From positions 647,688 through 711,687 of the forward strand of contig NZ_LMQI01000001.1 of the NCBI RefSeq assembly GCF_001424125.1: a DNA stretch of 64,000 nt, written 5' to 3'. This stretch comes from Cellulomonas sp. Leaf395 (GTDB lineage: Bacteria; Actinomycetota; Actinomycetes; Actinomycetales; Cellulomonadaceae). The translations under genes and the position numbers were made by a program. Shown here in pieces: positions 54,167-63,427 of this stretch (position 1 is the first letter of the stretch; each line of letters starts with the position of its first letter). A model generated the notes under the pieces. It was not told the DNA's origin. It saw nothing but the letters and a program-made list of their open reading frames with translations, and searched no databases.

Positions 54167-57100
54167 ATGTCTCGCCTCGCCCGCCTGTCGCTGGCCAACC
54201 GTTCGGTGGTCGCCCTGCTGACGATCGCCATCGCCGTGTTCGGCTGGATCAGCCTGGGATCGCTCAAGCAGGAGCTGATCCCGTCGCTGCAGATCCCGAC
54301 GGCCGTCGTCGTCGCGGTGGACCCGGGCTCGTCGCCGCAGCTGGTCGAGCAGCAGGTCACGGTGCCGGTCGAGCAGGCTGTGCGAGCCGTGGACGGGGTG
54401 GAGGAGGTCACCTCCACGTCGTCCACCGGCCTGTCCACGACGACGGTCGAGCTGACGTACGGCGGCGACCTCGACGCGTCCGCGCAGGCCCTGCAGCAGG
54501 CGGTCGACCGGGTCCGCACCTCGCTGCCCACCGGCGTCGAGCCGACCGTCTTCACCGGCTCGCTCGACGACTTCCCCGTGGTGCAGCTGGCGATCTCGGG
54601 CGGGGAGGGCATGGACGACGCCGAGCTGGCCACGCTCGTGCAGGACACCGTGGTGCCGCGCTTCGAGCAGATCGACGGTGTCCGGGAGGTGACCGTGACC
54701 GGCGTCTCCGACGACGCCGTGACCGTCACGCTGGACCTGCCCGCGCTCGCCGGGACCGGCTTGTCGCCTGCGAGCGTCGCGACGATCCTGCAGGACAACG
54801 GCGTCGTGCTCCCCACGGGGACGGTCGACGAGGGCGACACCACGCTGTCGGTCCAGGTGGGCAGCGAGCTGTCCTCGGTCGAGGACCTCGAGTCCCTCCC
54901 GCTCGTCGGCGCGAACCCGCCGGTGACGCTCGACGACGTCGCGGAGGTCACGGTCGCGCCGGTGACAGCCACGTCGTTCTCGCGCCTCGACGGGGAGCCG
55001 GCGCTCGCCGTCTCGCTGACCAAGACGCCCGACGGCAACACCGTGGAGGTCTCGCACGGGGCGCGGGACGCGGTCGAGGAGCTCGAGGCCCAGCTGGGCG
55101 ACGACGTGCAGGTCGCGGTCGTGTTCGACCAGGCGCCGTTCATCGAGGAGTCCATCGAGGGCCTCGCCACCGAGGGTGCGCTCGGCCTGCTGTTCGCGGT
55201 GCTCGTGATCCTGCTGTTCCTGGGCTCGGTCCGCTCGACCCTCGTCTCCGCCATCTCGATCCCGTTGTCGCTCCTGGTCACGTTCGCGGGACTTCAGCTG
55301 GGCGGCTACTCGCTGAACATCCTCACGCTCGGCGCGCTGACCATCGCGATCGGCCGGGTGGTCGACGACTCGATCGTCGTGATCGAGAACATCAAGCGGC
55401 ACCGGTCCTACGGCGAGGCCAAGACGACCGCCATCCTCACCGCGGTCCGGGAGGTCGCCGGTGCGATCACCGCGTCCACGGTCACCACGGTCGCCGTGTT
55501 TCTCCCGATCGCGCTGGTCGGCGGCATGGTCGGGGAGCTGTTCCGACCGTTCGCCATCACCGTCGCGATCGCCATGACCGCGTCCCTGTTCGTCGCGCTG
55601 ACGATCGTGCCGGTGCTCGCGTACTGGTTCATCAAGGACGCGCCCCGGGCGCTGAGCGCGCAGGCCGAGCCCGACGCCGTCGCGCGCGACGACGCCGAGG
55701 AGCGCGAGCGCCACGGCTTCCTGCAGCGCAGCTACCTCGCCACCCTGCGCCCGGCGCTGCGGCACCCCGTCATCACTCTCGGGGCAGCGTTCCTCATCTT
55801 CGTCGGCACGATCGCTCTGGTGCCGCGCCTCGAGACCAACTTCCTGGGCGACTCCGGCCAGGACACGCTCACCGTGACGGAGGCGTTCGCACCCGGCACC
55901 TCGCTCGCCGCCCAGGACGCGTCGGCGCAGGAGGTCGAGCAGGCTCTCATGGCCGTCGACGGCGTGACCACGGTGCAGACCACCGTCGGGTCCTCCGGTG
56001 GTCCCGAGGCCGCCTTCACCGGCGGCTCCGGCACGCCGCGCGCCACGTTCGCGCTCACCCTCGACGCCGACGCCGACCCGGAGGTGGTCCAGGAGGACGT
56101 CCGTGCCGCCACGTCCGAGCTGGGCGACGTCACGGTCGCCGGCGGTGGGGCGGCGTTCGGCAGCTCCACGGTCGACGTCGTGGTGCGCTCGGACGACCCG
56201 GACCAGCTCGCCGAGCTCGCGCAGGAGGTGCAGACCCTGGTCGAGGGCGTCGACGGCACCTCCGACGTGACCAACAACCTCGCGGCTGCCCAGCCGACCG
56301 TGCAGGTGGTCGTCGACCGCGCGGCCGCGGCTGAGGTCGGGCTCACCGAGACGCAGGTGGCCGGCACGGTCGCCGCGGTGATGAGCCCGCGCCCGGTCGG
56401 CACGGTCGACCTGGGGGACGGTCCGCTCGACGTGACGATCGAGGCGACCGCGGGTCCGGCGACGCTCGACGAGCTGCGGGCGGTCGTCCTGCCGACGGCG
56501 ACCGGTCTGGTGCCGCTGGCGCAGGTGGCCAGCATCGACGAGGTCGACGTGCCCACGTCGGTCACGCGGGTCGACGGGGAGCGGTCGGCGACCGTCTCCG
56601 CGACGCCGACCGGCCAGGACCTCGGTGCGCTGACCACCGATCTGCAGGCACAGCTCGACGACCTCGACGTCCCGGCCGGCGCCAGCGTCGCGATCGGCGG
56701 GGTCGCCACCGACCAGCAGGACGCGTTCGCCGACCTGGGCGTGGCTCTGCTGGTCGCCATCGCGATCGTCTACCTGGTGATGGTCGCCACGTTCCGGTCG
56801 CTGCTGCAGCCGGTGATCCTGCTGGTGTCGGTGCCGTTCGCCGCGACGGGTGCGATCCTCGCGCTCCTGCTCACGGGCACCCCGCTGGGCGTCCCGGCGC
56901 TGATCGGTGTGCTCATGCTCGTCGGCATCGTGGTCACCAACGCGATCGTCCTCATCGACCTGGTCAACCAGTACCGCCGGGCAGGCAGCCCGCTCGCCGA
57001 GGCCGTGACCGAGGGTGCGCGCAAGCGACTTCGGCCGATCCTCATGACGGCGTTGGCGACGATCTTCGCGCTCACACCGATGGCGTTCGGAATCACCGGT

Positions 57101-57274
57101 GGTGGGGTGTTCATCTCCAAGCCGCTCGCGATCGTCGTCATCGGCGGCCTCGTCACGTCCACCCTGCTGACGCTCCTGCTCGTCCCGGTGCTCTACACGC
57201 TGGCCGAGAAGGCGCGGGGACGTGGGGAGCAGCGGCGGGCGCACAAGGCGACGGTCCGGACCGCGGAGGCCTGA
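54167..57274 (+). CDS. RND efflux permease (AcrB/SwrC family)
   Basis: The product of 1035 residues is a full AcrB-fold permease. It has an N-terminal helix (LSLANRSVVALLTIAIAVFGW), the first large outer loop, the central helices with the proton-relay aspartates in GRVVDDSIVVIENIKRHR, a cytoplasmic linker, a second outer loop and the C-terminal helices (IGVLMLVGIVVTNAIVLIDL, RLRPILMTALATIFALTPMA). In Gram-positive bacteria such single-component RND proteins (SwrC type) export surfactants, lipids or drugs. GGAGGA precedes the ATG at 54167. No membrane-fusion partner gene is nearby. Confidence 0.93.
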   Translation: MSRLARLSLANRSVVALLTIAIAVFGWISLGSLKQELIPSLQIPTAVVVAVDPGSSPQLVEQQVTVPVEQAVRAVDGVEEVTSTSSTGLSTTTVELTYGGDLDASAQALQQAVDRVRTSLPTGVEPTVFTGSLDDFPVVQLAISGGEGMDDAELATLVQDTVVPRFEQIDGVREVTVTGVSDDAVTVTLDLPALAGTGLSPASVATILQDNGVVLPTGTVDEGDTTLSVQVGSELSSVEDLESLPLVGANPPVTLDDVAEVTVAPVTATSFSRLDGEPALAVSLTKTPDGNTVEVSHGARDAVEELEAQLGDDVQVAVVFDQAPFIEESIEGLATEGALGLLFAVLVILLFLGSVRSTLVSAISIPLSLLVTFAGLQLGGYSLNILTLGALTIAIGRVVDDSIVVIENIKRHRSYGEAKTTAILTAVREVAGAITASTVTTVAVFLPIALVGGMVGELFRPFAITVAIAMTASLFVALTIVPVLAYWFIKDAPRALSAQAEPDAVARDDAEERERHGFLQRSYLATLRPALRHPVITLGAAFLIFVGTIALVPRLETNFLGDSGQDTLTVTEAFAPGTSLAAQDASAQEVEQALMAVDGVTTVQTTVGSSGGPEAAFTGGSGTPRATFALTLDADADPEVVQEDVRAATSELGDVTVAGGGAAFGSSTVDVVVRSDDPDQLAELAQEVQTLVEGVDGTSDVTNNLAAAQPTVQVVVDRAAAAEVGLTETQVAGTVAAVMSPRPVGTVDLGDGPLDVTIEATAGPATLDELRAVVLPTATGLVPLAQVASIDEVDVPTSVTRVDGERSATVSATPTGQDLGALTTDLQAQLDDLDVPAGASVAIGGVATDQQDAFADLGVALLVAIAIVYLVMVATFRSLLQPVILLVSVPFAATGAILALLLTGTPLGVPALIGVLMLVGIVVTNAIVLIDLVNQYRRAGSPLAEAVTEGARKRLRPILMTALATIFALTPMAFGITGGGVFISKPLAIVVIGGLVTSTLLTLLLVPVLYTLAEKARGRGEQRRAHKATVRTAEA

Positions 57275-57280
57275 CGCACG

Positions 57281-57317
57281 ACGACGGGGGCGGTCCGCAG
57301 CGGACCGCCCCCGTCGT
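57281..57317. terminator. Bidirectional terminator between RND and ABC genes
   Basis: A perfect 17-bp stem (57281-57297 with 57301-57317) with a three-base CAG loop lies between the convergent RND permease and ABC permease genes and can end transcripts from both sides. Confidence 0.9.
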
Positions 57318-57333
57318 CATGCCGTGCCTACGG

Positions 57334-58203
57334 TCAGGCGTCGCGCCTCTTGAGCAGGACAGCCGCGGTGCCGAGGATCAGCACCACCCAGACCACCAGG
57401 ACGCCGTAGCCCTGCCACGCGGTCAGGTCGACGCCGATGTCGGAGAAGCCGGCGGACTGCTCCAGCGCCGCGTCGGTGTACGTCACCTGCTGCCCCGCGA
57501 GTCCCGGGAGGAACGGGGACGTGACGGTCAGCGGCTTCCACGGGATGGCGGTGAAGATGATCGGAGCCACCAGCAGGAGCCCGAGCACCGTCGCGACGGC
57601 CGCGGCCGAGTGACGCAGGAGCGCGCCGAGGGCGTACGCGAGGAGAGCGATCGTCGCCAGGTACAGGGCGGTCCCGACGAGCGGCCGGACGAGCTCGGGA
57701 TCGGTGACGTCGATCGAGAAGTCCTGGCTGTCGAAGAAGAGCCACTGCAGCGCCGCGGCGAGCGCGATCGCGACCAGGGCGACGACGAACACCGAGACGA
57801 CGAGCACGATCGCCTTGGACCAGAGCACCGGGAGCCGCTTGGGTGCTGCCGTGAGGCTGGACCGGATCATGCCGGTGGTGTACTCGCCGGTGATCGTCAG
57901 GCAGCCCAGCACGGCGACGGCGAGCTGGGCCAGCGTGACCGCCACGGCGAACGGGTCGAGCGGCGTGCCCTCCTGACCGGGCGGCGGCCCGCCGTTCTCG
58001 GGGCTCGGGGCGTTGAGGATGGCCAGGCTGATCAGCGAGACCAGGCCGACGGTGGCGATCAGGAAGATCGACAGGGTCCAGGTGGTGGAGCGCACCGACC
58101 AGAACTTGATCCACTCGCCGCGCAGCAGGTGGCCGAAGCTCAGCTTGTACGGCTTCGTGGCGGTGGCGTGGCGATGGGGCTCGGTGGCGACGGCGGTGGT
58201 CAT
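57334..58203 (-). CDS. ABC-2 type transporter permease
   Basis: The product of 289 residues has about six membrane helices in the ABC-2 layout. A cytoplasmic start contains LLRGEWIKFWSVRSTTWTLS, the usual coupling-helix region, followed by LTITGEYTTGMIRSSLTAAP, the T-G-E-Y-x-T-G-x-I-R motif of this permease group. The ATG overlaps the stop of the upstream ATPase gene by four bases. The pair is an exporter of unknown substrate; close relatives serve in antimicrobial peptide resistance or are uncharacterised. Confidence 0.9.
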   Translation of the reverse strand: MTTAVATEPHRHATATKPYKLSFGHLLRGEWIKFWSVRSTTWTLSIFLIATVGLVSLISLAILNAPSPENGGPPPGQEGTPLDPFAVAVTLAQLAVAVLGCLTITGEYTTGMIRSSLTAAPKRLPVLWSKAIVLVVSVFVVALVAIALAAALQWLFFDSQDFSIDVTDPELVRPLVGTALYLATIALLAYALGALLRHSAAAVATVLGLLLVAPIIFTAIPWKPLTVTSPFLPGLAGQQVTYTDAALEQSAGFSDIGVDLTAWQGYGVLVVWVVLILGTAAVLLKRRDA

Positions 58204-59195
58204 CGGGCGTCCTCTCCGGTGGTCGGGCCAGTCGTCGGGGCAGGGGGCGCGGCGTGGGCTCCGTGCGGCACGGATTCCTGTCCGGGCAGCGCCGCCGAGT
58301 GGTACTCGACGGACTCCGACGTCAGCGACATGTACGCGTCCTCGAGGGAGCCCGAGAGCGGGGTGAGCTCGTGCAGGACGAACCCGGCCTTGGCAGCGAT
58401 CTCACCGATCTCGACCGCGGTCGCGCCGTGGATCTCCATGAGCCCGTCCTCGGACGGCGTCACAGTCACCGCCGGACCGGCGAGGCGGGCTGCCAGGTCC
58501 GTCGCCTGAGGGGACCGCACCCGGACCGTGGCCCGCGTGGCCTGCGAGATCACCGAGTCGACCGGGCCGTCGGCGATGATCTTGCCGCGGCCGATGACGA
58601 TCAGGTGGTCCGCCGTCACCGCCATCTCGCTCATCAGGTGCGAGGACAGGAAGACCGTGCGGCCCTCCGAGGCGGCCAGGTACTTGACCAGGTTGCGCAC
58701 CCAGAGGACGCCCTCGGGGTCGAGCCCGTTGACCGGCTCGTCGAGGATCAACGTCTGCGGGTCGCCCACGAGGGCGGCCGCGATGCCGAGGCGCTGCCCC
58801 ATGCCGAGCGAGAAGCCTCCGACCCGCCGCTTGGCGACGGTGTCGAGGCCGGTCATCGAGATGACCTCGTTGACCCGCTTGTCGCCGATGCCGTGCGTCG
58901 CGGCGATGGCACGCAGGTGGTTGCGGGCGCTGCGCCCGGTGTGGACCGCCTTGGCCTCGAGCAGCGCGCCGACCTGCGTCAGCGGGGAGCGGTGCTCGGC
59001 GTACGGGCGGCCGTTGACGGTGACGGTGCCGCGGGTCGGCCGGTCGAGGCCGACGACCATGCGCATCGTGGTGGACTTGCCGGCACCGTTGGGGCCCAGG
59101 AAGCCGGTGACCCGGCCGGGCTGCACCGTGAACGAGATGCCGTCCACCGCCGTCTTGGTGCCGTATCTCTTCGTGAGGTCGTGGGCCTCGATCAT
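58200..59195 (-). CDS. ABC transporter ATP-binding protein
   Basis: The product of 331 residues has all ABC motifs: Walker A GFLGPNGAGKSTT, signature FSLGMGQRLGIAAAL, Walker B LILDEPVNGLDPEG, and the H-loop SSHLMSEM. A C-terminal extension of about 100 residues follows, as in drug-resistance-type ATPases. It works with the permease that it overlaps. The ATG at 59195 (or the GTG one codon earlier) begins the conserved IEAHDLTKRYG, so a longer upstream extension is rejected. Confidence 0.94.
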   Translation of the reverse strand: MIEAHDLTKRYGTKTAVDGISFTVQPGRVTGFLGPNGAGKSTTMRMVVGLDRPTRGTVTVNGRPYAEHRSPLTQVGALLEAKAVHTGRSARNHLRAIAATHGIGDKRVNEVISMTGLDTVAKRRVGGFSLGMGQRLGIAAALVGDPQTLILDEPVNGLDPEGVLWVRNLVKYLAASEGRTVFLSSHLMSEMAVTADHLIVIGRGKIIADGPVDSVISQATRATVRVRSPQATDLAARLAGPAVTVTPSEDGLMEIHGATAVEIGEIAAKAGFVLHELTPLSGSLEDAYMSLTSESVEYHSAALPGQESVPHGAHAAPPAPTTGPTTGEDAR

Positions 59196-59392
59196 CACTG
59201 TTCCTCGTCGTCGGGAGTGTGGAGCCGTGTCGAGACTAGAGAGGGGTCGAATTGCCACACATCGGACCAAGGGGGGATGTCTCCCCACCGAATGGCCGAG
59301 GCGCGTCAGACCCGGGAACGAACGCGAGCCTGTCGACGTTCGCTACGGTGACAGCCTCGTCTGACAGCGCCCGATCCGTCCAGGAGGACGCC

Positions 59393-60217
59393 ATGGCCAA
59401 TCCCGTGTTCAACAACAGTCCCGTCTTCCAGGATCCCGTGCAGCGCCGGGGTCAGAAGTCGCCCACGTCGGCGGTCTCCTACGGGACCCCCAGCCCCCAG
59501 GTGGTCGACGCCGCCACGCTCGACCAGATGTACGACGCCCCCGCCGCGACCACGCGCGAGACGGGCCGGCTGACGTACGACGACGTCATCATGAAGACCG
59601 CCGGCCTGCTGGCCGTGCTGGTCGTCACCGGTGCAGCCACCTGGGTGCTCGCGCCCGGTCTGTGGATCTTCGGCGCGATCGTCGGGCTCGTCCTCGGTCT
59701 GGTCAACGCGTTCAAGAAGGAGCCGAGCCCGCCGCTGATCCTGCTCTACGCCGCGGCGGAGGGGGTGTTCCTCGGCGGCCTCAGCAGGTTCTACGAGGCG
59801 CAGTTCCAGGGCATCGTCGGCCAGGCGGTCCTCGCCACGCTCTCGGTGTTCGCGGTCTCGCTCGTCCTGTTCAAGTCCGGCAAGGTCCGGGTGACGCCGA
59901 AGTTCCAGCGGACCCTGCTCATCGCGATGGTCGGCTACCTGGTGTTCTCCCTCATCAACGTCGTGTTCATGCTGTTCGGGAACACCGGTGACGGGTACGG
60001 ACCGCTGCGGGCCGGGTGGATCGGCGTCGCCGTCGGTCTGATCGCGGTCGTGCTCGCGGCCGCGATGCTGATCGTGGACTTCGACTCCATCAAGCGCGGC
60101 GTGGAGGCCGGTGTCCCGGCCAAGCTCGCGTGGACGGCCGCGTTCGGCCTCGTCGTGACGCTGGTCTGGCTGTACCTGGAGCTGCTGCGGCTCTTCGCCA
60201 TCCTGCGTGGTGAGTGA
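59393..60217 (+). CDS. Bax inhibitor-1/YccA family membrane protein
   Basis: The product of 274 residues has a polar N-terminal tail of about 75 residues (NPVFNNSPVFQDPVQ) and then seven membrane helices. The family features are YDDVIMKTAGLLAVL before helix 1, GVFLGGLSRFYE, and the acidic motif IVDFDSIKRGVEAGVP before the last helices. Actinobacterial members are much like this one in size. They may be proton-sensitive calcium leak channels by analogy with BsYetJ. AGGAGG lies six to seven bases before the ATG. It is divergent from the ABC operon. Confidence 0.93.
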   Translation: MANPVFNNSPVFQDPVQRRGQKSPTSAVSYGTPSPQVVDAATLDQMYDAPAATTRETGRLTYDDVIMKTAGLLAVLVVTGAATWVLAPGLWIFGAIVGLVLGLVNAFKKEPSPPLILLYAAAEGVFLGGLSRFYEAQFQGIVGQAVLATLSVFAVSLVLFKSGKVRVTPKFQRTLLIAMVGYLVFSLINVVFMLFGNTGDGYGPLRAGWIGVAVGLIAVVLAAAMLIVDFDSIKRGVEAGVPAKLAWTAAFGLVVTLVWLYLELLRLFAILRGE

Positions 60218-60234
60218 CCGCCTGACCTGAAGCT

Positions 60235-60275
60235 CGTCGGCCCGGGTGCGATGATCGATCGCACCCGGGCCGACG
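60235..60275 (+). terminator. Strong terminator after the Bax inhibitor-1 gene
   Basis: A perfect 18-bp stem (60235-60252 with 60258-60275) closes a five-base loop, 18 bases after the stop. It ends 50 bases before the cystathionine beta-synthase start. Confidence 0.88.
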
Positions 60276-60325
60276 TGCGTCTGCCCGCTCGGGCTCGACC
60301 CAACACCCATGGGAGCAGCAGCACG

Positions 60326-61711
60326 ATGAAGTACGCGAAGCACATCTCGGAGCTCGTCGGCGGCACCCCGCTCGTCCAGCTCACGTCCGTGACGGCTGGC
60401 CTGACGGCGACGATCCTCGCCAAAGTCGAGTACATGAACCCCGGCGGCTCCGTGAAGGACCGCATCGCCCTGAAGATGATCGAGGCCGCGGAGGCGAGCG
60501 GCGAGCTCATGCCCGGCGGCACCATCGTGGAGCCGACCAGCGGGAACACCGGCGTCGGGCTCGCTCTCGTCGCCCAGCGCAAGGGCTACCGCTGCGTGTT
60601 CGTCTGCCCCGACAAGGTCAGCCAGGACAAGCGCGACGTCCTGCGCGCCTACGGTGCCGAGGTCGTCGTGACCCCGACCGCGGTCGCGCCGGACCACCCC
60701 AGCTCGTACTACTCGGTGTCCGACCGCCTGGCCAAGGAGATCCCGGGCGCGTGGAAGCCGAACCAGTACGCCAACGTGAACGGTCCGGCGAGCCACTACG
60801 AGACGACCGGCCCGGAGATCTGGGCCGACACCGACGGGCGCGTGACGCACATGGTCGCGGGCGTCGGCACGGGCGGCACGATCACCGGCACCGGGCGCTA
60901 CCTGCACGACGTCTCCGAGGGGCGGGTGGTCGTCATCGGCGCCGACCCCGCGGGCTCGGTCTACTCGGGCGGCGACGGTCGGCCGTACCTGGTCGAGGGC
61001 GTCGGCGAGGACTTCTGGCCGACCGCCTACGACCCGACCGTGCCCGACGAGATCATCGCGGTCTCCGACGCGGACTCCTTCGCGATGACGCGGCGGCTCG
61101 CCCGCGAGGAGGGGCTGCTGGTCGGCGGCTCGTGCGGCATGGCCGTCGAGGCGACCCTGCGCTACGCCCGCCGGCTGCAGGAGGACGACCCCGCTGCCGC
61201 GGAGCGCGCGGTGATCGTGGTGATCCTGCCCGACAGCGGGCGCGGCTACCTGTCCAAGATCTTCAACGACAAGTGGATGCGGTCGTACGGGTTCCTGGCC
61301 GCCGACGAGGGCGCCACGGTGGCGGACGTGCTGCGCACGAAGACCGGCACGCTGCCCGACCTGGTGCACACCCACCCGAACGAGACCGTCCGCGACGCCA
61401 TCGAGATCCTGCACGAGTACGGCGTCTCGCAGATGCCCGTCGTCGGTGCGGAGCCGCCCGTGAAGATCGGGGAGGTGGCCGGCTCCGTGAGCGAGCGCGA
61501 ACTTCTCGACGCGGTGTTCTCCGGCGACGCCGAGCTGTCCGACCGCGTGGACCGGCACATGTCCGCGCCGCTGCCGCTGATCGGCTCGGGGGAGAGCGTG
61601 GAGTCCGCACGGTCCGCGCTGCAGAAGGCGGACGCGCTCATGGTGGTCGACGACGGGTCGCCCGTGGGCGTCCTGACCCGGCACGACCTGCTGGGGTTCC
61701 TCGCACGGTAG
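60326..61711 (+). CDS. cbs: Cystathionine beta-synthase
   Basis: The product of 461 residues has a PLP-dependent N-terminal domain (ISELVGGTPLVQL; the lysine in NPGGSVKDRIAL near residue 44; PTSGNTGVGLALVA; GVGTGGTITGTGRYL) and a C-terminal pair of CBS domains (about 335-461; LPDLVHTHPNETVRDAIEIL and PLPLIGSGESVESARSAL). The CBS pair marks it as cystathionine beta-synthase rather than plain cysteine synthase. It joins serine and homocysteine in the transsulfuration path to cysteine. No cystathionine gamma-lyase gene is seen nearby in the window. Confidence 0.94.
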   Translation: MKYAKHISELVGGTPLVQLTSVTAGLTATILAKVEYMNPGGSVKDRIALKMIEAAEASGELMPGGTIVEPTSGNTGVGLALVAQRKGYRCVFVCPDKVSQDKRDVLRAYGAEVVVTPTAVAPDHPSSYYSVSDRLAKEIPGAWKPNQYANVNGPASHYETTGPEIWADTDGRVTHMVAGVGTGGTITGTGRYLHDVSEGRVVVIGADPAGSVYSGGDGRPYLVEGVGEDFWPTAYDPTVPDEIIAVSDADSFAMTRRLAREEGLLVGGSCGMAVEATLRYARRLQEDDPAAAERAVIVVILPDSGRGYLSKIFNDKWMRSYGFLAADEGATVADVLRTKTGTLPDLVHTHPNETVRDAIEILHEYGVSQMPVVGAEPPVKIGEVAGSVSERELLDAVFSGDAELSDRVDRHMSAPLPLIGSGESVESARSALQKADALMVVDDGSPVGVLTRHDLLGFLAR

Positions 61712-61753
61712 TTTTCTCGTCGTCGGGAAACGCTGTCCGTCCGAAGGAGCACG

Positions 61754-62764
61754 ATGGCCCTGTTCGACCTGTCCCTGCCCGAGCTCGAGCGCTACCTGCC
61801 CGTGCTGGACGAGCCGGAGGACTTCGACGAGTTCTGGTCCGGCACGCTGGCCGAGGCGCGCACGTTCGACCTCGGCCTGACCGTGAAGCCGGTCGACTCC
61901 GGGCTCACGGTCATCGACGCGTTCGACGTGACGTTCGCGGGGTTCGGCGGGCACCCGATCAAGGCGTGGGTGACGCGCCCCGCGGGAGCGACGGAGGACC
62001 TGCCCGCGGTCGTCGAGCTCATCGGGTACGGCGGCGGGCGCGGGTTCGCGCACGAGCGGCTCGCCTGGGCGGCCGCAGGGTACGTGCACCTGGTGATGGA
62101 CACGCGCGGGCAGGGGTCCACGTGGGGCAACGGCGGCCACACGCCTGACCCGGCGGGCTCCGGTCCGGCGTCGCCCGGGGTGATGACGCGCGGGATCCTC
62201 GACCCGCACGACCACTACTACCGGCGGCTCATCACCGACGCGGTCCGTGCCGTCGACGCCGTGCGGGCGCTGCCCGGGGTCGACCCTGCACGCGTGACCG
62301 TCGCGGGGATCAGCCAGGGCGGCGGGCTCGCGCTCGCGGTCGCCGGGCTGGCCGATGGGCTCGCCGCGGTGCTGCCCGACGTGCCGTTCCTGTGCCACTA
62401 CCCGCGCGCGCTGGCCATCACGGACGCGTTCCCGTACGGCGAGCTCGTGCAGTACCTCGCCGTGCACCGTGGCCAGGAGGCGACCGTCCTGCGCACGATG
62501 TCCTACCTGGACGGCGTGCACTTCGCGCGGCGGGCCTCTGCTCCGGCCCTGTTCTCCGTCGCGTTGCGGGACCAGACGTGCCCGCCGTCCACGGTGTTCG
62601 CGGCCTACAACCACTACGCCGGGCTGTCGGCGGCAAGGCCCACCACCCAGATCGAGGTCTACGCGTACAACCAGCACGAGGGCGGGCAGGCCCACCAGCT
62701 CGACCGGCAGCTGCACTGGCTGCGGTCGCTGCTGGCCTCGGGGTCGCGGGTCGCCCGGGTCTGA
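61754..62764 (+). CDS. Acetylxylan esterase / cephalosporin-C deacetylase (CE7 family)
   Basis: The product of 336 residues is an alpha/beta hydrolase of carbohydrate esterase family 7. The catalytic triad is visible: S187 in GISQGGG, D273 in ALRDQTCPPST and H308 in YNQHEGG. The family motif RGQGSTWG is also present (VMDTRGQGSTW). It removes acetyl groups from xylo-oligosaccharides and similar small esters. There is no signal peptide, so it acts inside the cell on imported oligosaccharides. AAGGAG precedes the ATG. It fits the plant-polymer-degrading lifestyle suggested by the glycosidases. Confidence 0.93.
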   Translation: MALFDLSLPELERYLPVLDEPEDFDEFWSGTLAEARTFDLGLTVKPVDSGLTVIDAFDVTFAGFGGHPIKAWVTRPAGATEDLPAVVELIGYGGGRGFAHERLAWAAAGYVHLVMDTRGQGSTWGNGGHTPDPAGSGPASPGVMTRGILDPHDHYYRRLITDAVRAVDAVRALPGVDPARVTVAGISQGGGLALAVAGLADGLAAVLPDVPFLCHYPRALAITDAFPYGELVQYLAVHRGQEATVLRTMSYLDGVHFARRASAPALFSVALRDQTCPPSTVFAAYNHYAGLSAARPTTQIEVYAYNQHEGGQAHQLDRQLHWLRSLLASGSRVARV

Positions 62765-62771
62765 CGCGACG

Positions 62772-63377
62772 TCAGGAAGCGAGCCCGAAGCGGAACCACT
62801 GCGGCGCCGTCCTCGACATCGGCCACCCGAGCCCGGCGGTGCTCGCCGGCTCGGCCGAGAGCAGGCGCCAGCCCGGGAAGGCCGACTGGATGTCCGCCCT
62901 CGTCACACCCCCGACGAAGGAGCGCAGGCGGGTCGCCCCGAACTCGAGCATCAGCAGCGTCGCGCCCGGGTTCGCGAGCGCGGTGACCCCGCGGCCCATC
63001 GCCGTCCGCTCGGCGAGGTCCAGGTGCTGGAAGCAGCCGACGTCCAGGAAGAAGTCGAACCTGCCCAGGTCCGCGGGGAGCGCCGTCACGTCTCCCACCA
63101 CGAAGCGCGCGCCGGACGGAGCATCTCGGCCCGACTCCTCGATGGCGTGGACCGCCGTGTCGATGCCGACGGCGTCCCACCCCCTGCGGGCGAGCTCGTG
63201 CGTCTTCTGACCGCGGCCGCAGCCGAGGTCGAGTGCGCGGCCCGGCGGGTGCGGCCGGCCGGCCTCCTCGCGGTCCAGCAGGGCGCCGATGGTCGACGCC
63301 GCGATCCGTCCGTAGTGCTCCCAAGGTGTGAACCCGACCCGGTATGCCAGGCCGTAGCCCGTGCGGACACCTCTCAT
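62772..63377 (-). CDS. Class I SAM-dependent methyltransferase
   Basis: The product of 201 residues has the SAM-binding motif I ALDLGCGRGQKTHEL, the acidic end of strand 2 (VGIDTAVHAIE), and the DFFLDVGCFQHL motif that corresponds to motif post-II. The family resembles thiopurine or tellurite-resistance-type methyltransferases, but the substrate is unknown. GGGAGG lies six bases before the ATG at 63377. It is convergent with the CE7 esterase gene with seven bases between them. Confidence 0.87.
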   Translation of the reverse strand: MRGVRTGYGLAYRVGFTPWEHYGRIAASTIGALLDREEAGRPHPPGRALDLGCGRGQKTHELARRGWDAVGIDTAVHAIEESGRDAPSGARFVVGDVTALPADLGRFDFFLDVGCFQHLDLAERTAMGRGVTALANPGATLLMLEFGATRLRSFVGGVTRADIQSAFPGWRLLSAEPASTAGLGWPMSRTAPQWFRFGLAS

Positions 63378-63427
63378 CGCCGGCACCTCCCCCCGAACCC
63401 ATCCCAGCACGGGTCGCGGCTGACGCA

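Noticed and set aside
54001-57244. An N-terminal extension of over 1000 residues for the siderophore-interacting protein
   Set aside because: The extension runs antisense through the RND permease gene and has only charged low-complexity sequence; a good ribosome binding site precedes the ATG at 54001.
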